A DNA stretch of 64,000 nucleotides from Nymphaea colorata (taxonomy: Eukaryota; Streptophyta; Magnoliopsida; Nymphaeales; Nymphaeaceae): contig NC_045150.1 in NCBI RefSeq assembly GCF_008831285.2, positions 9,188,001-9,252,000 of the forward strand, given 5' to 3'. Under the pieces are notes generated by a model. It ran no database searches. It was not told the DNA's origin and worked only from the letters and a program-made list of their open reading frames with translations. Made by a program: the position numbers and the translations under genes. The stretch's first letter is position 1. The number at the start of each line of letters is the position of its first letter. Positions 10,899 to 30,600 of this stretch are shown in pieces.

Positions 10899-11942
10899 CT
10901 TACCAATCTCCATGGAAAAACGACCTTTCGCTGCCTTAATTGAAACAAACACTTCATGACAGAGCTACATATAACTAGGTGGTGTGACAGATCGAGATAG
11001 GTGTGAACAGTTATCGACATTAACCCTATAAAAACTCTTTGTTTTCTTAATAGTATTTTAAAGTATTTGCTCATTTGTGTATAGTAACGTCACTTTTTAA
11101 TTAGTGCCAATCTTAGCTTAAAATTTAATTGAAACGCCTGCGTCAGAAAAAATTGCTTTGCCTCGCCATTCAGTTTGTGAGAAAATCGATGTTCCATGAA
11201 GGAAACACAATCGCATCTCTCGACACTGGGAAACCAGTTTTAGCAGCTGTTTGTCGTCCTTGGAAAAATTTTCTGTACGGGTTTTCCTCCGTTGAGACTA
11301 TGGTGTAACAGGAACCATTTTTCTTGACCATTTTCCCCAGTTTTTTCCTCGCCCACTTCAGACAACGGGAAATCGGGTGCAGCACTTGGTTGCAGTATTC
11401 TAGCTTCGCTATTTTTCGAAGTCATCATCCAAACACGAGTTAGGATTTCTCAGCTTCAAATTGTCACCGACCGAATGCTGCTCTTCGGATAAAAAGTTCC
11501 CGCCGAGAAAGAAGGGGGGGAAATGTTCGTAAAAGAAAATTGATGGTTTCTTTCTGAAACTGCGGCTTATCGGCCCACATATTTCCGATTTTCCGTTGTT
11601 CGCAGATTCTTGTTGTCAACTGTTTTGAAGAAGAATCAGCTTGCTGCCGCGGATTCAATTTCTAATCCGGAGATCTCCATTTTCGTTTTTTTTTTTTTCT
11701 TTTTTCCTGATTTTTTTTTCCCTCCCCTCTTCGATCCGGTTATGAACATCCAAGGGCGAACTCTTCTTCTTCGATTTCAACCCTTCAGAAACCCTAAATC
11801 GAGAAAATTGCTCCGTACAGTTTCAGAGAACAAAAAACCTTAGACATTGGACTATAATCTATAATCCCTTTCTGTCCCTTGCCCGCGGGGGATGCTTACC
11901 GGAGACCCGTTTCTGTAGGGTTTTCGGAAAAGCGCCGTCGCC

Positions 11943-14920
11943 ATGAACCGGAAGGTCTTCCAACATCGGCACTCATGGTTCTTCTGCTTTCGGAGGCCTG
12001 CAGTCTCGCTCTTCTGCCTCGCGCTCGGCGTCTTCGGCATCGCTTTCGGTGCGATAGGCGTTTTCCGGCCGATTTCCGGCTACAGGTGCAGGGAGTTCGA
12101 TGTCAGGACTGTCTCGGTGTCTCTGACGACCTCCGGCAACGTCGTTGCTGATCGTGATTCCGGTGGGCAGGTGGTTGGAGGGACGGAAAGGCGGAAAGTT
12201 ATGGGGTTCGTCGGGATCCAGACGGGGTTCGCGTCGGCTGGGAGGCGGAGATCCTTAAGGAAGACGTGGATGCCGGCCGATCGCGAGGGCCTAAAACGGT
12301 AAACTGATATCATTGATCGTGTTGTCAATCTTTTCCTCTCTATTTTATGAGTCGGTTCGAGTTATTCTTCATTTTCCTTTTTTGGCCTGATGGAGAACAA
12401 TCTAGAAATAGACGTATCAAATAAATAAATTGCGTTGCAGTTTCTTTTTTATCCTGCTTGTTGTCTATGATTCGCATCCATTTGTTGGAAAATGGAACCA
12501 ATCAGATGGTTCGTCCATCGCTATTGGAATTACTTTAGTTTTGGTACTTAAGTTTTATCCAGCGCGCATGATTTGCGTCACTTTCCATTTATATGTTTAG
12601 CCCTTTTCCTGATTCTTCTTTTCTAATTGCACGAATTTTCCTTGCAGTTTGGAAGAAGCAACAGGATTGACCTTCAGATTTGTGATTGGAAAAACTAGTG
12701 ATCCAAGGAAAATGTCAGATCTTCGAAAGGAGATAGAAGAATATGACGACTTCATGCTTTTAGATATTGAGGAAGGGTACAACAATCTTCCACATAAAAC
12801 GTAAGAAACCATTGATTTTGGCCTTTGTGGTTCTCCTACTCTATGCTCATCATGCGTCTCTTGTGTGTGTGTTTCTTGTTCCAGGTTGGCCTTCTTCACG
12901 TCTGCTTATGGACTGTATGACGCCGACTTCTATGTAAAAGCTGATGATGATATCTACTTAAGGCCAGGTAATTGGTCCTTGGCATCCAAATTTCGCCTTG
13001 TCACTTCTAAAATCTCACTTCAAAGTTCAAACTGTAGGTTATCTTTTTGGACCATTGAGGTGTTTACTCTCACTGGACCTATATTTTTCATCGACTTTTC
13101 TTCACACACACTTTTTTGGAGCAGAATGCGTCTTATCAAGTAGTTAATCGGAGCATATCCATTTTGTTATAATCTCATTCTAAAACTTTGATAATTTCAG
13201 ATCGCCTGTCAGCCCTTTTGGCAAAGGAACGGTCTCATCCTTTAACTTACCTGGGATGCATGAAGCGAGGTTCAGTTTTCACTGATCCAAAACTCAAATG
13301 GTAGAATTTCTTCCTGTTTTGTCCAACATCTGTGCAGTTATTCCTTATTATGGTTGTCACTAGTGTATTTTTGGACACATATTTCTGTTAGAGCATTAAA
13401 CTGTATCATCCGTATTCCAACTTGAAGTCTTTCTCGAGTCCTTGACTAAATGAAGTTTACGTGGAATGCGAGCAGGTATGAACCTTTATCGCATTTGCTT
13501 GGTTCAGAGTATTTTCTTCATGCTTACGGTCCTATATATGCTCTCTCTGCTAAGGTCGTCGCCAACTTGGTAGCTCTGCCAAACAATAGGTATGTACGTT
13601 CCAGACTCATTTACGTGCTCCTTGCAAGGTTGTATCTGCAGATAGATGAAACCTAGTATGCCTGTACTAGTTATTTTTCAGTTTGATTGTTCCTCGTCCA
13701 ATGCGCCTGTTTTTGCTTTGTGTTTTACTTCTGAGAAGTCTGTCATTAAATTTTATGTGAGATTGGTGGTTGTGTTGTCCATTTTGAAATATGAAGTCGG
13801 CAGGGGGTGGTTTGGGTTGTTTTGTTTGGGGGGTGTTGGTTGTGGGTGTGTGGGGGGCTAAGGTGTGGTTGGTGGGAGTATAAGTTTTAGATAATGGCAG
13901 ATATGGAAACCGAGGACATCTATAGATCAGTTAATAAATGGAACTTGAAAATTGAAGCAGAAAATTAGATTCTTTTCTTAGATTTTGTCTTCGTGGAAGA
14001 AACTTGAGGGGGACCTCGACACCTCATTCTCTTTAGTTCAAATTCTTCTGTTGCTCCTCTAGAGCATTGTTACGTGTCTCCTTATTGCCCCGTACCTATT
14101 ACGAATCTAAAATTTTCTTCCTCTGCCCTCAGTTTGCGGATGTTCAGCAATGAAGATGTCACCGTTGGTGCATGGATGCTTGCAATGAACGTCAACCATG
14201 AGCACAATATGGCATTATGTCAGACAACTTGCTCATCTTCCTCAATTGCTGTTTGGGATCTTCCAAAGTGTTCAGGTTAGCATTGTTACTTGATTTCTTT
14301 TTCAATGCAACTATTAAAGCACCTCTCGTAGAGAAAAGGAAAGAAAGAAATGAACTGAAAAGTAATTGTTTTTAATCAGATCCCTGTGCGTTGATGATTA
14401 TTCTGTACCTACTAGAATCATCCAAAAAATCTTTCAACTTTAATCCGGTATACAAAAGGTTACTTTTTTATGAACACCAGAGACCTTCTGTGAATGTCAA
14501 AAACTCGGCGATAATTCAGAAGAGGACGAGTGCATCTCCAATTATTTTGCGTGCTTTGTGCTGTCCTTGAAGATGATAAGCAGATTGAATCCTTCATCTG
14601 TTGGTCAGGTTAAAAGATTATTGTTTTCATAGTTGGATACTTCACAAGTTGGCAAATTTGATCCTCTCATTTTTGAGGTACTTAGAAGCGTCATGATGTT
14701 AATACGGGCCTTCTATTGAAGGGGTCTTCTTGCTGGGGCCTTAATCGAAGTTCCAGTTGGAACTGTCTTATGATTACTTTGATTCCATATTTTCCCCCAA
14801 GCCTTTGACAATAGATTTTGGATATAATTTTTTTTTCATACAGGGCTCTGCAGTCCAGAAGAACAGCTACTAGCGCTACATCAGATGGACATTTGTTCAG
14901 GAGCTCAAACTGCTCGCTAG
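11943..14920 (+). CDS. B3GALT14: Probable beta-1,3-galactosyltransferase (B3GALT12-14 clade, GT31)
   Basis: Seven exons join in frame: 11943-12298, 12648-12800, 12885-12967, 13201-13300, 13476-13589, 14133-14275, 14844-14920, giving 341 aa; all introns are GT-AG. The protein is a type II Golgi membrane protein: a short basic cytosolic tail, one membrane segment (about residues 20-41) and a lumenal GT31 domain. Conserved blocks are [30 protein letters not shown], the metal-binding ADDDIYLRP (DDD at 190-192), [17 protein letters not shown], and [21 protein letters not shown] Cys-rich tail ([12 protein letters not shown]) ends the protein. The overall pattern is closest to the Arabidopsis B3GALT12/13/14 group; the exact orthologue within it is inferred. 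Such enzymes transfer galactose in beta-1,3 linkage onto N-glycans or arabinogalactan; the acceptor here is unknown. It is convergent with the ketol-acid reductoisomerase gene. Confidence 0.93.
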
Positions 14921-15880
14921 CTCCAACATCTTGACGGGAGTAGTAATTGAGCTTACACCACAGGAATCTCTTGGCCCGCGAGATGAGTTCAACGCCATCC
15001 GATATGCCATTCATCCATATAACAAACGGTATGGAATTTATTCATAGATTTCCAGAGCCTGCATTTATGATATTTTGCTGCCCAGGGGCAAAATCCTTGT
15101 TAGCAATTTGCCGCTAGCGATAAAAGTCCTTGCCAAGAGACGCAACAGCATTGACAGTTTTGGTACCATTCTATTTTGTTCCCACTGTTATACAATTAAC
15201 TGGACTGCTTGGTCCTCTAGATGGGGCTACTGATTGTAACCAGGATGCCGAATGCAAAAAATTTTTATTATTTGTTTAATTTTCTGTAATAGAATTGTTT
15301 TACCACAATACGGTATAGATGTACTTACTTGCCCGGGTTTTGCTACCTATACTCTAGCTATTCTTTGTAGGTTTGCAAATTAAGCATCTGTAATCCATAT
15401 TAGTCATTTTTTAGATACAATGGATGGGGTTCACCTTACCCAAAGGACCAAGGATCAATATTAGTTTACATTTTTTTTAATGTATGAAATCTAATGTGCA
15501 CGACTTATTTCGATTGTTAAAATCTTTTGACATGAAAAATACTTCTGGAGTTGATCATCTGCCTTTTCATTTAAAGGAGGGTCTTAATGAAGTTCTGAGG
15601 AGCTCAAGAAACCAATGCGTACCCTCTCCCACTAGGGCTGGTTAACAAGCTTTGACGTGTTTGAAAAAAAGCTAAGTATGATCAGTGAACTGATCGCCCA
15701 CTGAATACTGAATGATCTTATGAAATAATATTATTAGAGCACACTAACACTAACCAGTTTAACACTCGCCGCGTGTTCTTTCCCAAAGCTCAAAATGTTA
15801 AAATCTAGACCGGGTGTGACTTTCCTCATACAGGTAAGAAGCACAGACAGACAAACTAACAATCCAATAAGGACAATTTT
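14921..15880. other. Convergent intergenic spacer (two 3' ends)
   Basis: This stretch holds the 3' untranslated region and terminator of the galactosyltransferase (plus strand) and of the reductoisomerase (minus strand). It is AT-rich; I see no gene, RNA or clear repeat. Confidence 0.6.
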
Positions 15881-22843
<6,963 letters not shown>

Positions 22844-22896
22844 GGCTGCTGACTACAGACGGAGGAAGAGAGGCGGAGGAGGATAGGTTTTAGGTG

Positions 22897-22904
22897 CTTA
22901 TATA
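22897..22904 (-). promoter_or_regulatory. KARI: Candidate TATA box of KARI
   Basis: The minus strand reads TATATAAG, 54 bp before the ATG at 22843. A start of transcription about 30 bp downstream would give a short leader of roughly 25 bases. This is a consensus match only. Confidence 0.5.
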
Positions 22905-24618
22905 CGAAGGAAAAACCCCACTCCCGTTTTTTAACCTGGTTTTGATTGTCCCACACTCCCACTCTCTTGTCTCTGGTCCCTCACCAGACAAAAGAAGAAT
23001 TGTTCACTCATGCTATCGGAAATGCAAATTTTTTTTCTTGTTTAAGTTCCGCGAGTATGAATATGTTAGAAATAGGTGGGGTATATGGAAAAACGAATTA
23101 TTAGAAAAAGGAAAAAGCTTAGTTGGTCCTCATGAACAATGAATTAAAACATTTTGGCTTCCGTTCTGGGCTTCAGGCTGTCGAGTCTTAGGCCAGCCCG
23201 CTTGGCCAGATGCCCAACTGTCGAGTCTTAGGCTAGCCCGCTTGGCCAGATGCCCAACCTTGCCCTACCAGAAGGGGGAAGAAGGGAAGAATGAGAGCTT
23301 TAATCCTTTTTTGAGCGGCTTCTGAAAAAAACGAAGCTCCATCATTTTATGGGAATGAATGCAAATGGTGTTGGGCTTAGTAGGGCACATGACACGTCTT
23401 AACGGTCAGAAGAGCATTCGCAGTTCAATTCCCGCAAGCGTCGTCACTGCTTACGGCAGTAAAATTAAACACAACTCTTGACTACCGAGATGATGAAGAC
23501 TGACCTTCCGTCTACATTTGGGTGTAGGACTGGAATTTTTATTGTTGACTTTCATCCTTTAAAAGGAGAAGGAAACAGAAGCCTACAGTGTTGTTTCCCC
23601 TTACAATATGACCTAATCATGCTGGCGTTTCCAGATAAACTTTAAAATGTGACACGATCACCACTAAAACAGTAAGCATCGAGACGGCCATCACTTGCAT
23701 TGAGAACAGTCGAACAAGACCAACAGTCCTCTCAATTTGGGGGTGAACCAGCCAATGAGAATTGAATTGGTAGATTGCAGATTTGATGCACCTCTCTCCC
23801 CCTTGGGTCCAAGGTGCCAGATGTCAAAAGCCAGTGTAATCAGTAAATATCTTCAATTTTCCATTTTCTACCCCTTTTGCAGTTTTAACTCTATTTCATA
23901 GATGTGAGTATGTTGCCACTTCTCATACTGTGTGTTCCATGTTTGTCCTGATACCGTCACTTGTCACAATAAAAAAATTGGTCATAATTGCTGTTACTTT
24001 CTGCAAAGGTGCTTTAAAAGAGTATATAAGGTAGCATGCAGATAAGCCCTTGGTTACTTTTGGCATTGAAAAAATAACCTTCAAACCTTGGGCTATGAGA
24101 GCCATAGACACTTTCTTGGATAACACTATCAAATTTTGAACCAGAAACTGTACTTCGCAATGAGAAGCATGGAAACAAGAACTGTTGCTTATCGGATGAA
24201 GAGTCTGTGTTGAGCATGAATTATACAGGCCATTTCCATTGATACAATGGGGGAAAGAATTCGACATCATCTCCAAGATAAATATAAAAATTGGAAAAAG
24301 GAAGACAAAAAGCCTAGGCTCAGCAAAATCTGTAAAGAGAAAACAAAATTGCAGGAGTGTGCAAGAGGACACGCATGTCCACCTTCTCTGCAAAAGAAAA
24401 ATTGAAAAAAAAAAATTACAGCGTCTATGGAAAATTAGGCAGACGTACGCCTAACGTCAACCAAGGGGAAATAGAAAATTAGTCAGGAAAAGTAGCGACA
24501 CTGGCTTGACCTGCCGAACACAAATTCCTCCCCTTGGAGTGGCTTGTCTGCCGTCTAAATCTCTGTATAGAAGCTAAACGGCTTTCTCCATGAACTTGTA
24601 CAATAAAGACCGTTCAAA
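22905..24618. other. Intergenic spacer between KARI promoter and clathrin heavy chain 3' end
   Basis: No gene is supported. It contains the KARI upstream region, a 40-bp tandem duplication at 23178-23257, a possible SINE-like stretch near 23365-23520, and the clathrin 3' untranslated region at the right end (about 24.5-24.6 kb). Confidence 0.55.
23178..23257. repeat. 40-bp tandem duplication
   Basis: There are two adjacent copies beginning CTGTCGAGTCTTAGG and ending GATGCCCAA, differing at one base (GGCCAGC versus GGCTAGC). Confidence 0.85.
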
Positions 24619-27600
24619 TCAGTATCCACCCATAGGTGGCATTCCAAATGCTGGCATGGGCGGCATACCCATGCCACCAGGAATGCTACCCATTGATGGC
24701 ATGGCAGGCGGCGGAGGCTGGAATCCTCCACCCATACCAGCCATAGGTGGAGCAGGCAACGCAAGTGGGAGAAGCTGTGCATACATGTTCTGCAAAAAAG
24801 ACAGCCGTAAGATAATCTCAATTTGATGGTGGAAACCAACAAGTTTCCTCTGAAAAAATAAGATCTCCAAATCAAAGTCGAGTTTCCAAAGGCAGAGTCA
24901 AAGACAGTCCATTGACCACTCCTTGATCAGCCTGGAACAAACTGAGCCAATTGTAAATAATAGGATTCCAGCATTTCCAGTATGTAAACAGGTTAATATT
25001 TCAAAGGTTCAGCAGCATGGGAAAAGGGAGTCCACATCTATGTCTGCAATAGCACACAAGGAACAGTAGCTCGAATGTAAGTCATGCATCACTTACCTGC
25101 TGGGCAACCGTATCCTTCTCTTCTTTTTCTTTGCTTTTCACTTCTTCCAGTGCTTCCAGCTTGTCCTTCACAAGCTCATCTACCTTGGTAGTGTACTCAC
25201 GAATGAACTGCAGTTCACAAAGCATAGCATGAAGGGGGCCCAAAGAAACGATGCAAAGGTTAACTCAAAAGGAACAACAAATGCTTACCTGTAGAAGATA
25301 TGGGAATGTGAAATCAATCATGTTGTTCATCCAGGCAAGCTCAAGAGCAACATCAGGCCGAATCAAGTCATAACATATAAATAAGCATGAAGCGAAACAC
25401 TCTTTCTTTCCCTGTAGATTAAATGCTCATATCACATTTTTTTGTGAAAACAAATGGCAAATGAAATATAGAACAATGTGGATCTACTTCAACTAGGTGG
25501 CATGCATACTTTACCAAGACAAGTTAACACCAATCCCATGACACGGCGAAGGAACACAACAATTGCTAAATTTAATAAAGTAGCACGGAGTCAGAGAAAT
25601 TTAAAAATCATCGCCAGAGGTAGGAGGCCAAAAGGAAGTTTGAGCCAGGCTGGAGTTTAGACAGGCAGTAGGTTTCCAGGTCCTAATGCAAGTTCCTCCC
25701 AATTAACACAGATCACACTAAGGTCAGCATATAATGTTCCTTTCCTAAGTACCTTTTCAATGAAGTAACTAAGCAATTCTTCAGCCAGTTCACGGCTCCC
25801 AGACTGAGAACATGTCTCCATGGCATCTTTGTAGAGATTGTCCTTCTTCGATAAGGCAACTGACTGCTGCCATCTGCCAGCCTTTTTATATATGTATGCT
25901 GCAACCCTCCGCATCTCGAGAAGCTCATGCTTCTCAATCTGTTCATAGACATGATGAATGAACAACAGGAGAAAGCAAGAAAATAGACCCAATGATGACG
26001 ATAAAAAAGAACATTAACCTTCAGAGCAAGGCCAATTTGGTCAAAGTTATCATGCATATCAATGGATTCACGTAATCTTTCATAGTCCTCCTCTTCGACA
26101 TAGATTTCGTTAAGAGCTTCATTTACTGCAGCAACATTGTTGCTTTGTACAGCAACCATGTATGGTTTAACAAGATGCAAGTGTCCTGCCTGTCAGCACC
26201 ACCACAGTTTGACATGCATCAAAGTTCAATTCCAGAGTAAATCGGGATTGCACAAAAGGATGCATCTAATGACATATAAGAAATGCAAGTGCTTGAAAGA
26301 ATATAAATATATCTTGAGACACACAAAAATGAAAACCTTTCATACAAAACCAATTGGTCAAGCTTACTTGGACCACCTTAAGACAATTCAATTAAAGGCT
26401 TTTTAGGCAAATCTTGTGTGTACCTTAAAAGGATCTTTGTTATCACATTTAACCAAGTTTAAAACAAGTAAAGAACTAAGGGAGAGACATTTCCAAATGA
26501 CACACCATTGATTTTCTTTCAAGGAATCGAGGATAAAGCATAAGCATGTAAGGCATGACTTTTGTTGCCCAGTGACCCAACTAGCCAAGAACACACCAAG
26601 AACCAACCCCACTAGGTGGTATTCACAAGAAAGACAGGCACTCGGCTCTTAGGCAACTTAACCAAGATTCAAATGCAAGCCTGAAAATATGACCATCTAA
26701 TCTGAGACCAAGTGAAAATCTGAAAGCCTGAGAATGGCTGGCCATGAAATGCTATCTACTTATTGTATTTCCATAAGCTCACTTGACCAAGTCTCGTTTA
26801 TCCCCGCCTCACAATCTAGACCTCCCACAACCAAAGTTAGCACCCAAAGTAACAGAACAGAGCTAAATGGTACCTTTCGCATTATGTCAACAACACGGGT
26901 ATGATCCACCTTAAGAGCAAGGACATGGAGAAGATCATTTATTAGGTCAGGATGCTGTTGTAAGTAAAAGTGCACTGCCTTGTAGTACAGCTCCACATTA
27001 GCCACCTTGACAGCCACATCCTTAAATTGCATATGGTCCCAAGCTTCAGCTGAATGATTCATAATAGTTGCAGCAGCATTGTCAAATTCATCATATTGGA
27101 TATACAAGTAAGTGAGTTCTTTCCAGTGTTGTTGCTCATCACACACACGGATAAGCTTTGGAATATTAAGACGCGTGGAGAATAGTTTAATGTGCTCCAT
27201 AAGTTTATCTGGACGGTATCTGGCATATAAAATGCCTAATTCTGTGAAGATTCCCATATGTGCCCGCTCCAAACCAAGACCACTCTCCATAAGGCTGATA
27301 AGCTCATCAAAGCACCCTCTGTCTTGATAGTATTCACTCACTTCTTCCAAATCATCGACCTGAGTATGTTCATGTGACAGATAAAAACCAGAGTGATTAG
27401 TGCAATTATCTATAAACATATGCAAGGACAGTAAAACTAATGAAACTGACCATTGTTTTTTTTTTTCTTTTAAACCCCTCCCCTCCCTCCTTCCCCATCC
27501 CCAACCCATAAAAGAGGAAAAAAAAAAACTGATTACCTGTATAATAATGTTCAGACCACATATTTGAGCCAAGCGGAACTCCTCAGCATCAACACAAGCA

Positions 27601-30600
27601 AAACAAACCTCCTTCCAAGTCTTTGAACTGTTAGCCTTGCGAGCTGCATCAACAGCACCTTGGAACTGCCTCAACTTTACAAGAGTACTGGCAAGTTTTC
27701 CCCAGTTCGAAATAAACGAGAATATGATCTTAGCAGCTTCATATAAAGCTTCATCATATAGGCGATCACCCACAGTTTGGAGATTAGCAACGTTTGGTGC
27801 AAGAATGAATTCTTCAATCTCTCCCAGCCTGTCAATCTTTGCATAAGCATATATGAGTTCACCATCCACCTTCGGCTCTTTGGCCTTTTGCCTCACCATG
27901 AGAAGGTACTTGACAAGATCATGGTAAGCATTCACTTCCTCCGCTGCCCTAATCACATCCAGGAACTCAGTAGCATCTTCAGCACGTATAAATGACTCAA
28001 TGGCATCACTGACAAGTCCCTCCCTGAGTTGAGCTTTAGCTACTTGGCTCCAAACAGCTTCCTCATCAACACGAAGAGCAAACTCAACTGCACGTTCTAT
28101 GTTTCGAATATTATCCAGCAGTACATTCACTGCCTGTATATTCAGGCTAAATTTCTTAAAGATAGCAAAGGCTTCTTCATATAGCTCTGCTTCAACAGCA
28201 AGCTCACCAACAGCAGGCCCATCAAAATTCTCCAAGCGGTTAACATAGTCCATAACACGGGATTTATCAGCCCTAATAGCTGTAAGGATCAACAAGTTCT
28301 GCAGATTGGAGTTTCCACTAAATGCAGAATTCTGGAGAACTATCTTCTCAAGAAGCTCAATAAGCTCATGTGGAAGGTCCGCAGTCATAAATGCTTTTAC
28401 TGCTGCAGATACTTGCTCTGGACTCTTGCTCTCTGGTAAAGCAGTTGACACTACTTGATCAATAAGCTGGCGCCTGTACTCATTCTCAGGGTTAAGAACT
28501 TTATCCCATAGCTCCGGTTCCATTCTCTCCACAACATATCTAGGTTAGAGATACAAGTATCGACAGAACAAATCAGAAAAAAGTGGGGATTTTATGTATA
28601 AAGACCAAAGCAAGAGTAGAATTTGATGGAGGTGTATTTACATACCTTGCCTGCAGCTTGAAAAGGGAATTCTTGTTGGTAACATTGATAAGCTCACCAT
28701 CACATTGACCACGTCTATATGCAACAACAGCAAGAGTTGGATCCCTCTTTTCACAGTATTTACCAACAACACGTGAATCATAGTAGGGATTAGTAGTCAG
28801 GAAGTGCTCTGGATTGTTGTTGCTGTCGATAATGATCTTCCCAAGAGCATTATGCACATGAACATCCTGGCTGCCTTCATTTACTAGATGCTCTAAGAAC
28901 TGTGAAAGTAAACGGAGGCGGTTTCTATGATAAGAGAAAAAAACAGAGAAATTATTAGCACCGTTATAATGAAGATGGATGTAGGGATTTTTAAGCCACA
29001 CAAACAGAGGCATATGGCATCATTCAAATGCAGACATTCAAACATAGAGAGAGGGGCAGGGGAGAAAGGGAGAAGGATTACCTCTTCTCACACTCATCTA
29101 CAAGTGGCTCAACAGGAAGAAGAGAACGAACAGAGAGAATAAGGCCTTTGATGAAATCTTCAGGACACTCATCATCTAAAAGCTGGCCAACAACTAAAGG
29201 AGCATTCCCAGGATTGACCTGTGAAGCACATGCATAGTTAGTACGCCATAACTGAAACTTATATGCAACAGTACGTGCCAACCAAAAACAAGGCTATGTA
29301 TAATACTCCAGAGTCCAGAGAGACTCTAATAGCAGGGCTGGAAGGCAAGCATTTGGTAAGTAGCCACATGTTGGTTCATTCACTGGAACATTCAAGCTGG
29401 ACAATGGCCTTATCTATAAAGCTTGAATTCAGCCCCAAATGCCGACAGAGAGTTATATGAAATCCACAGAATTCTATAATGCCAATCATTTATGTAGGCA
29501 AAGCAAGACATCTGATCATCAAAACCTACAATGCGGGACTCCTCCAGAGCATGTTTTCAATCCTGTCAACAACCAAATCTAGTAAACTCTTGAAGGATAA
29601 CATCATCATATGTTTCCCAGGGGACAGATTTATTGGAAAATAATAGTACAGGTTTGATCATCAGAGCCTACAATAAGGAAACTCCTTCAAAGCCTGCTTT
29701 CAATCCCGGCAACAACCAAATCTAGTAAACTCTTGAAGGATAACTAGTAAACTCTTGAAAGATAACCTCATCATATGTTCTCCAGGGGGCATATTTATTG
29801 GAAAAAGTAGTCTAGAATACACATGGGACTGTCCCCATTTGACCACGTTAATACCTGTGAATGCATGTATGTGTATCAAGAGGATCTCATGTCACCCAGT
29901 GGTCGAAATGAAGTACCACTTGGAGAGGAGATTGTGTTGCCCGGTGGTTGATATGAAGCACCACCAGGGACCACGATATCTCAGGTTTGCTTTATTATCT
30001 TGCCGATAGAACATCAGCCAGGACTTATGTGGTCCTGGTGGTGTTTCACCTTAAACAAGTTCACTCATGGCCTCACGAGGTGACATGAACTACACAGCAT
30101 ATGTTCATATTAGTTCTTCCCTTTATTGCCGCCAGTTTATCACTTCAAAAAATTGAAATAAATAGTAATAGTTCAATTTTTCAGCAGCATTAGTTTATTT
30201 TCTGATACCTAATCTATCCCACTAATGCATCCACCAGAACAAAGCACGCTAACACTTCATCTTGCATTGATAATTTACACCAGCAGCAGCATAATGTAGA
30301 AAACAAAAAGGGCCATTCCCATAAACCATAATGAATTAATTTAAAGGAGATACACAAACACATCAATATACCAAAGAAATACGGTAAATCTATTAGCAGC
30401 AACTGTTAAAAGATTGTATCCCACAAACAAGTTATTTATAGACATGAATAAACATGTTAAAAAGCAGGTAGAAAGCATCAAGCACAAGCTAAGCACACTT
30501 ACTTTCTGCACATAACCTTCAATATACCGCAGCATGTTGTTAGTGTACAGGTAGTGAGTCAGATCAGGCACAAAACCAAATCGATCGCAGACATTTATTA

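Larger units (their letters stand above)
5900..11942. other. Intergenic spacer between LPAT2 and the galactosyltransferase (divergent promoters at each end)
   Basis: No gene is supported here. The left end holds the LPAT2 leader/promoter, with GA-rich sequence around 6010-6030. The middle contains the MITE-like elements listed separately, a short (GA)n near 9139-9153 and AT-rich unique sequence. The right end (11.5-11.94 kb) is T- and C-rich and should contain the promoter and 5' leader of the galactosyltransferase gene. The open frames seen here (for example 7460-7917) are low-complexity or lack any recognisable family signature. Confidence 0.6.
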
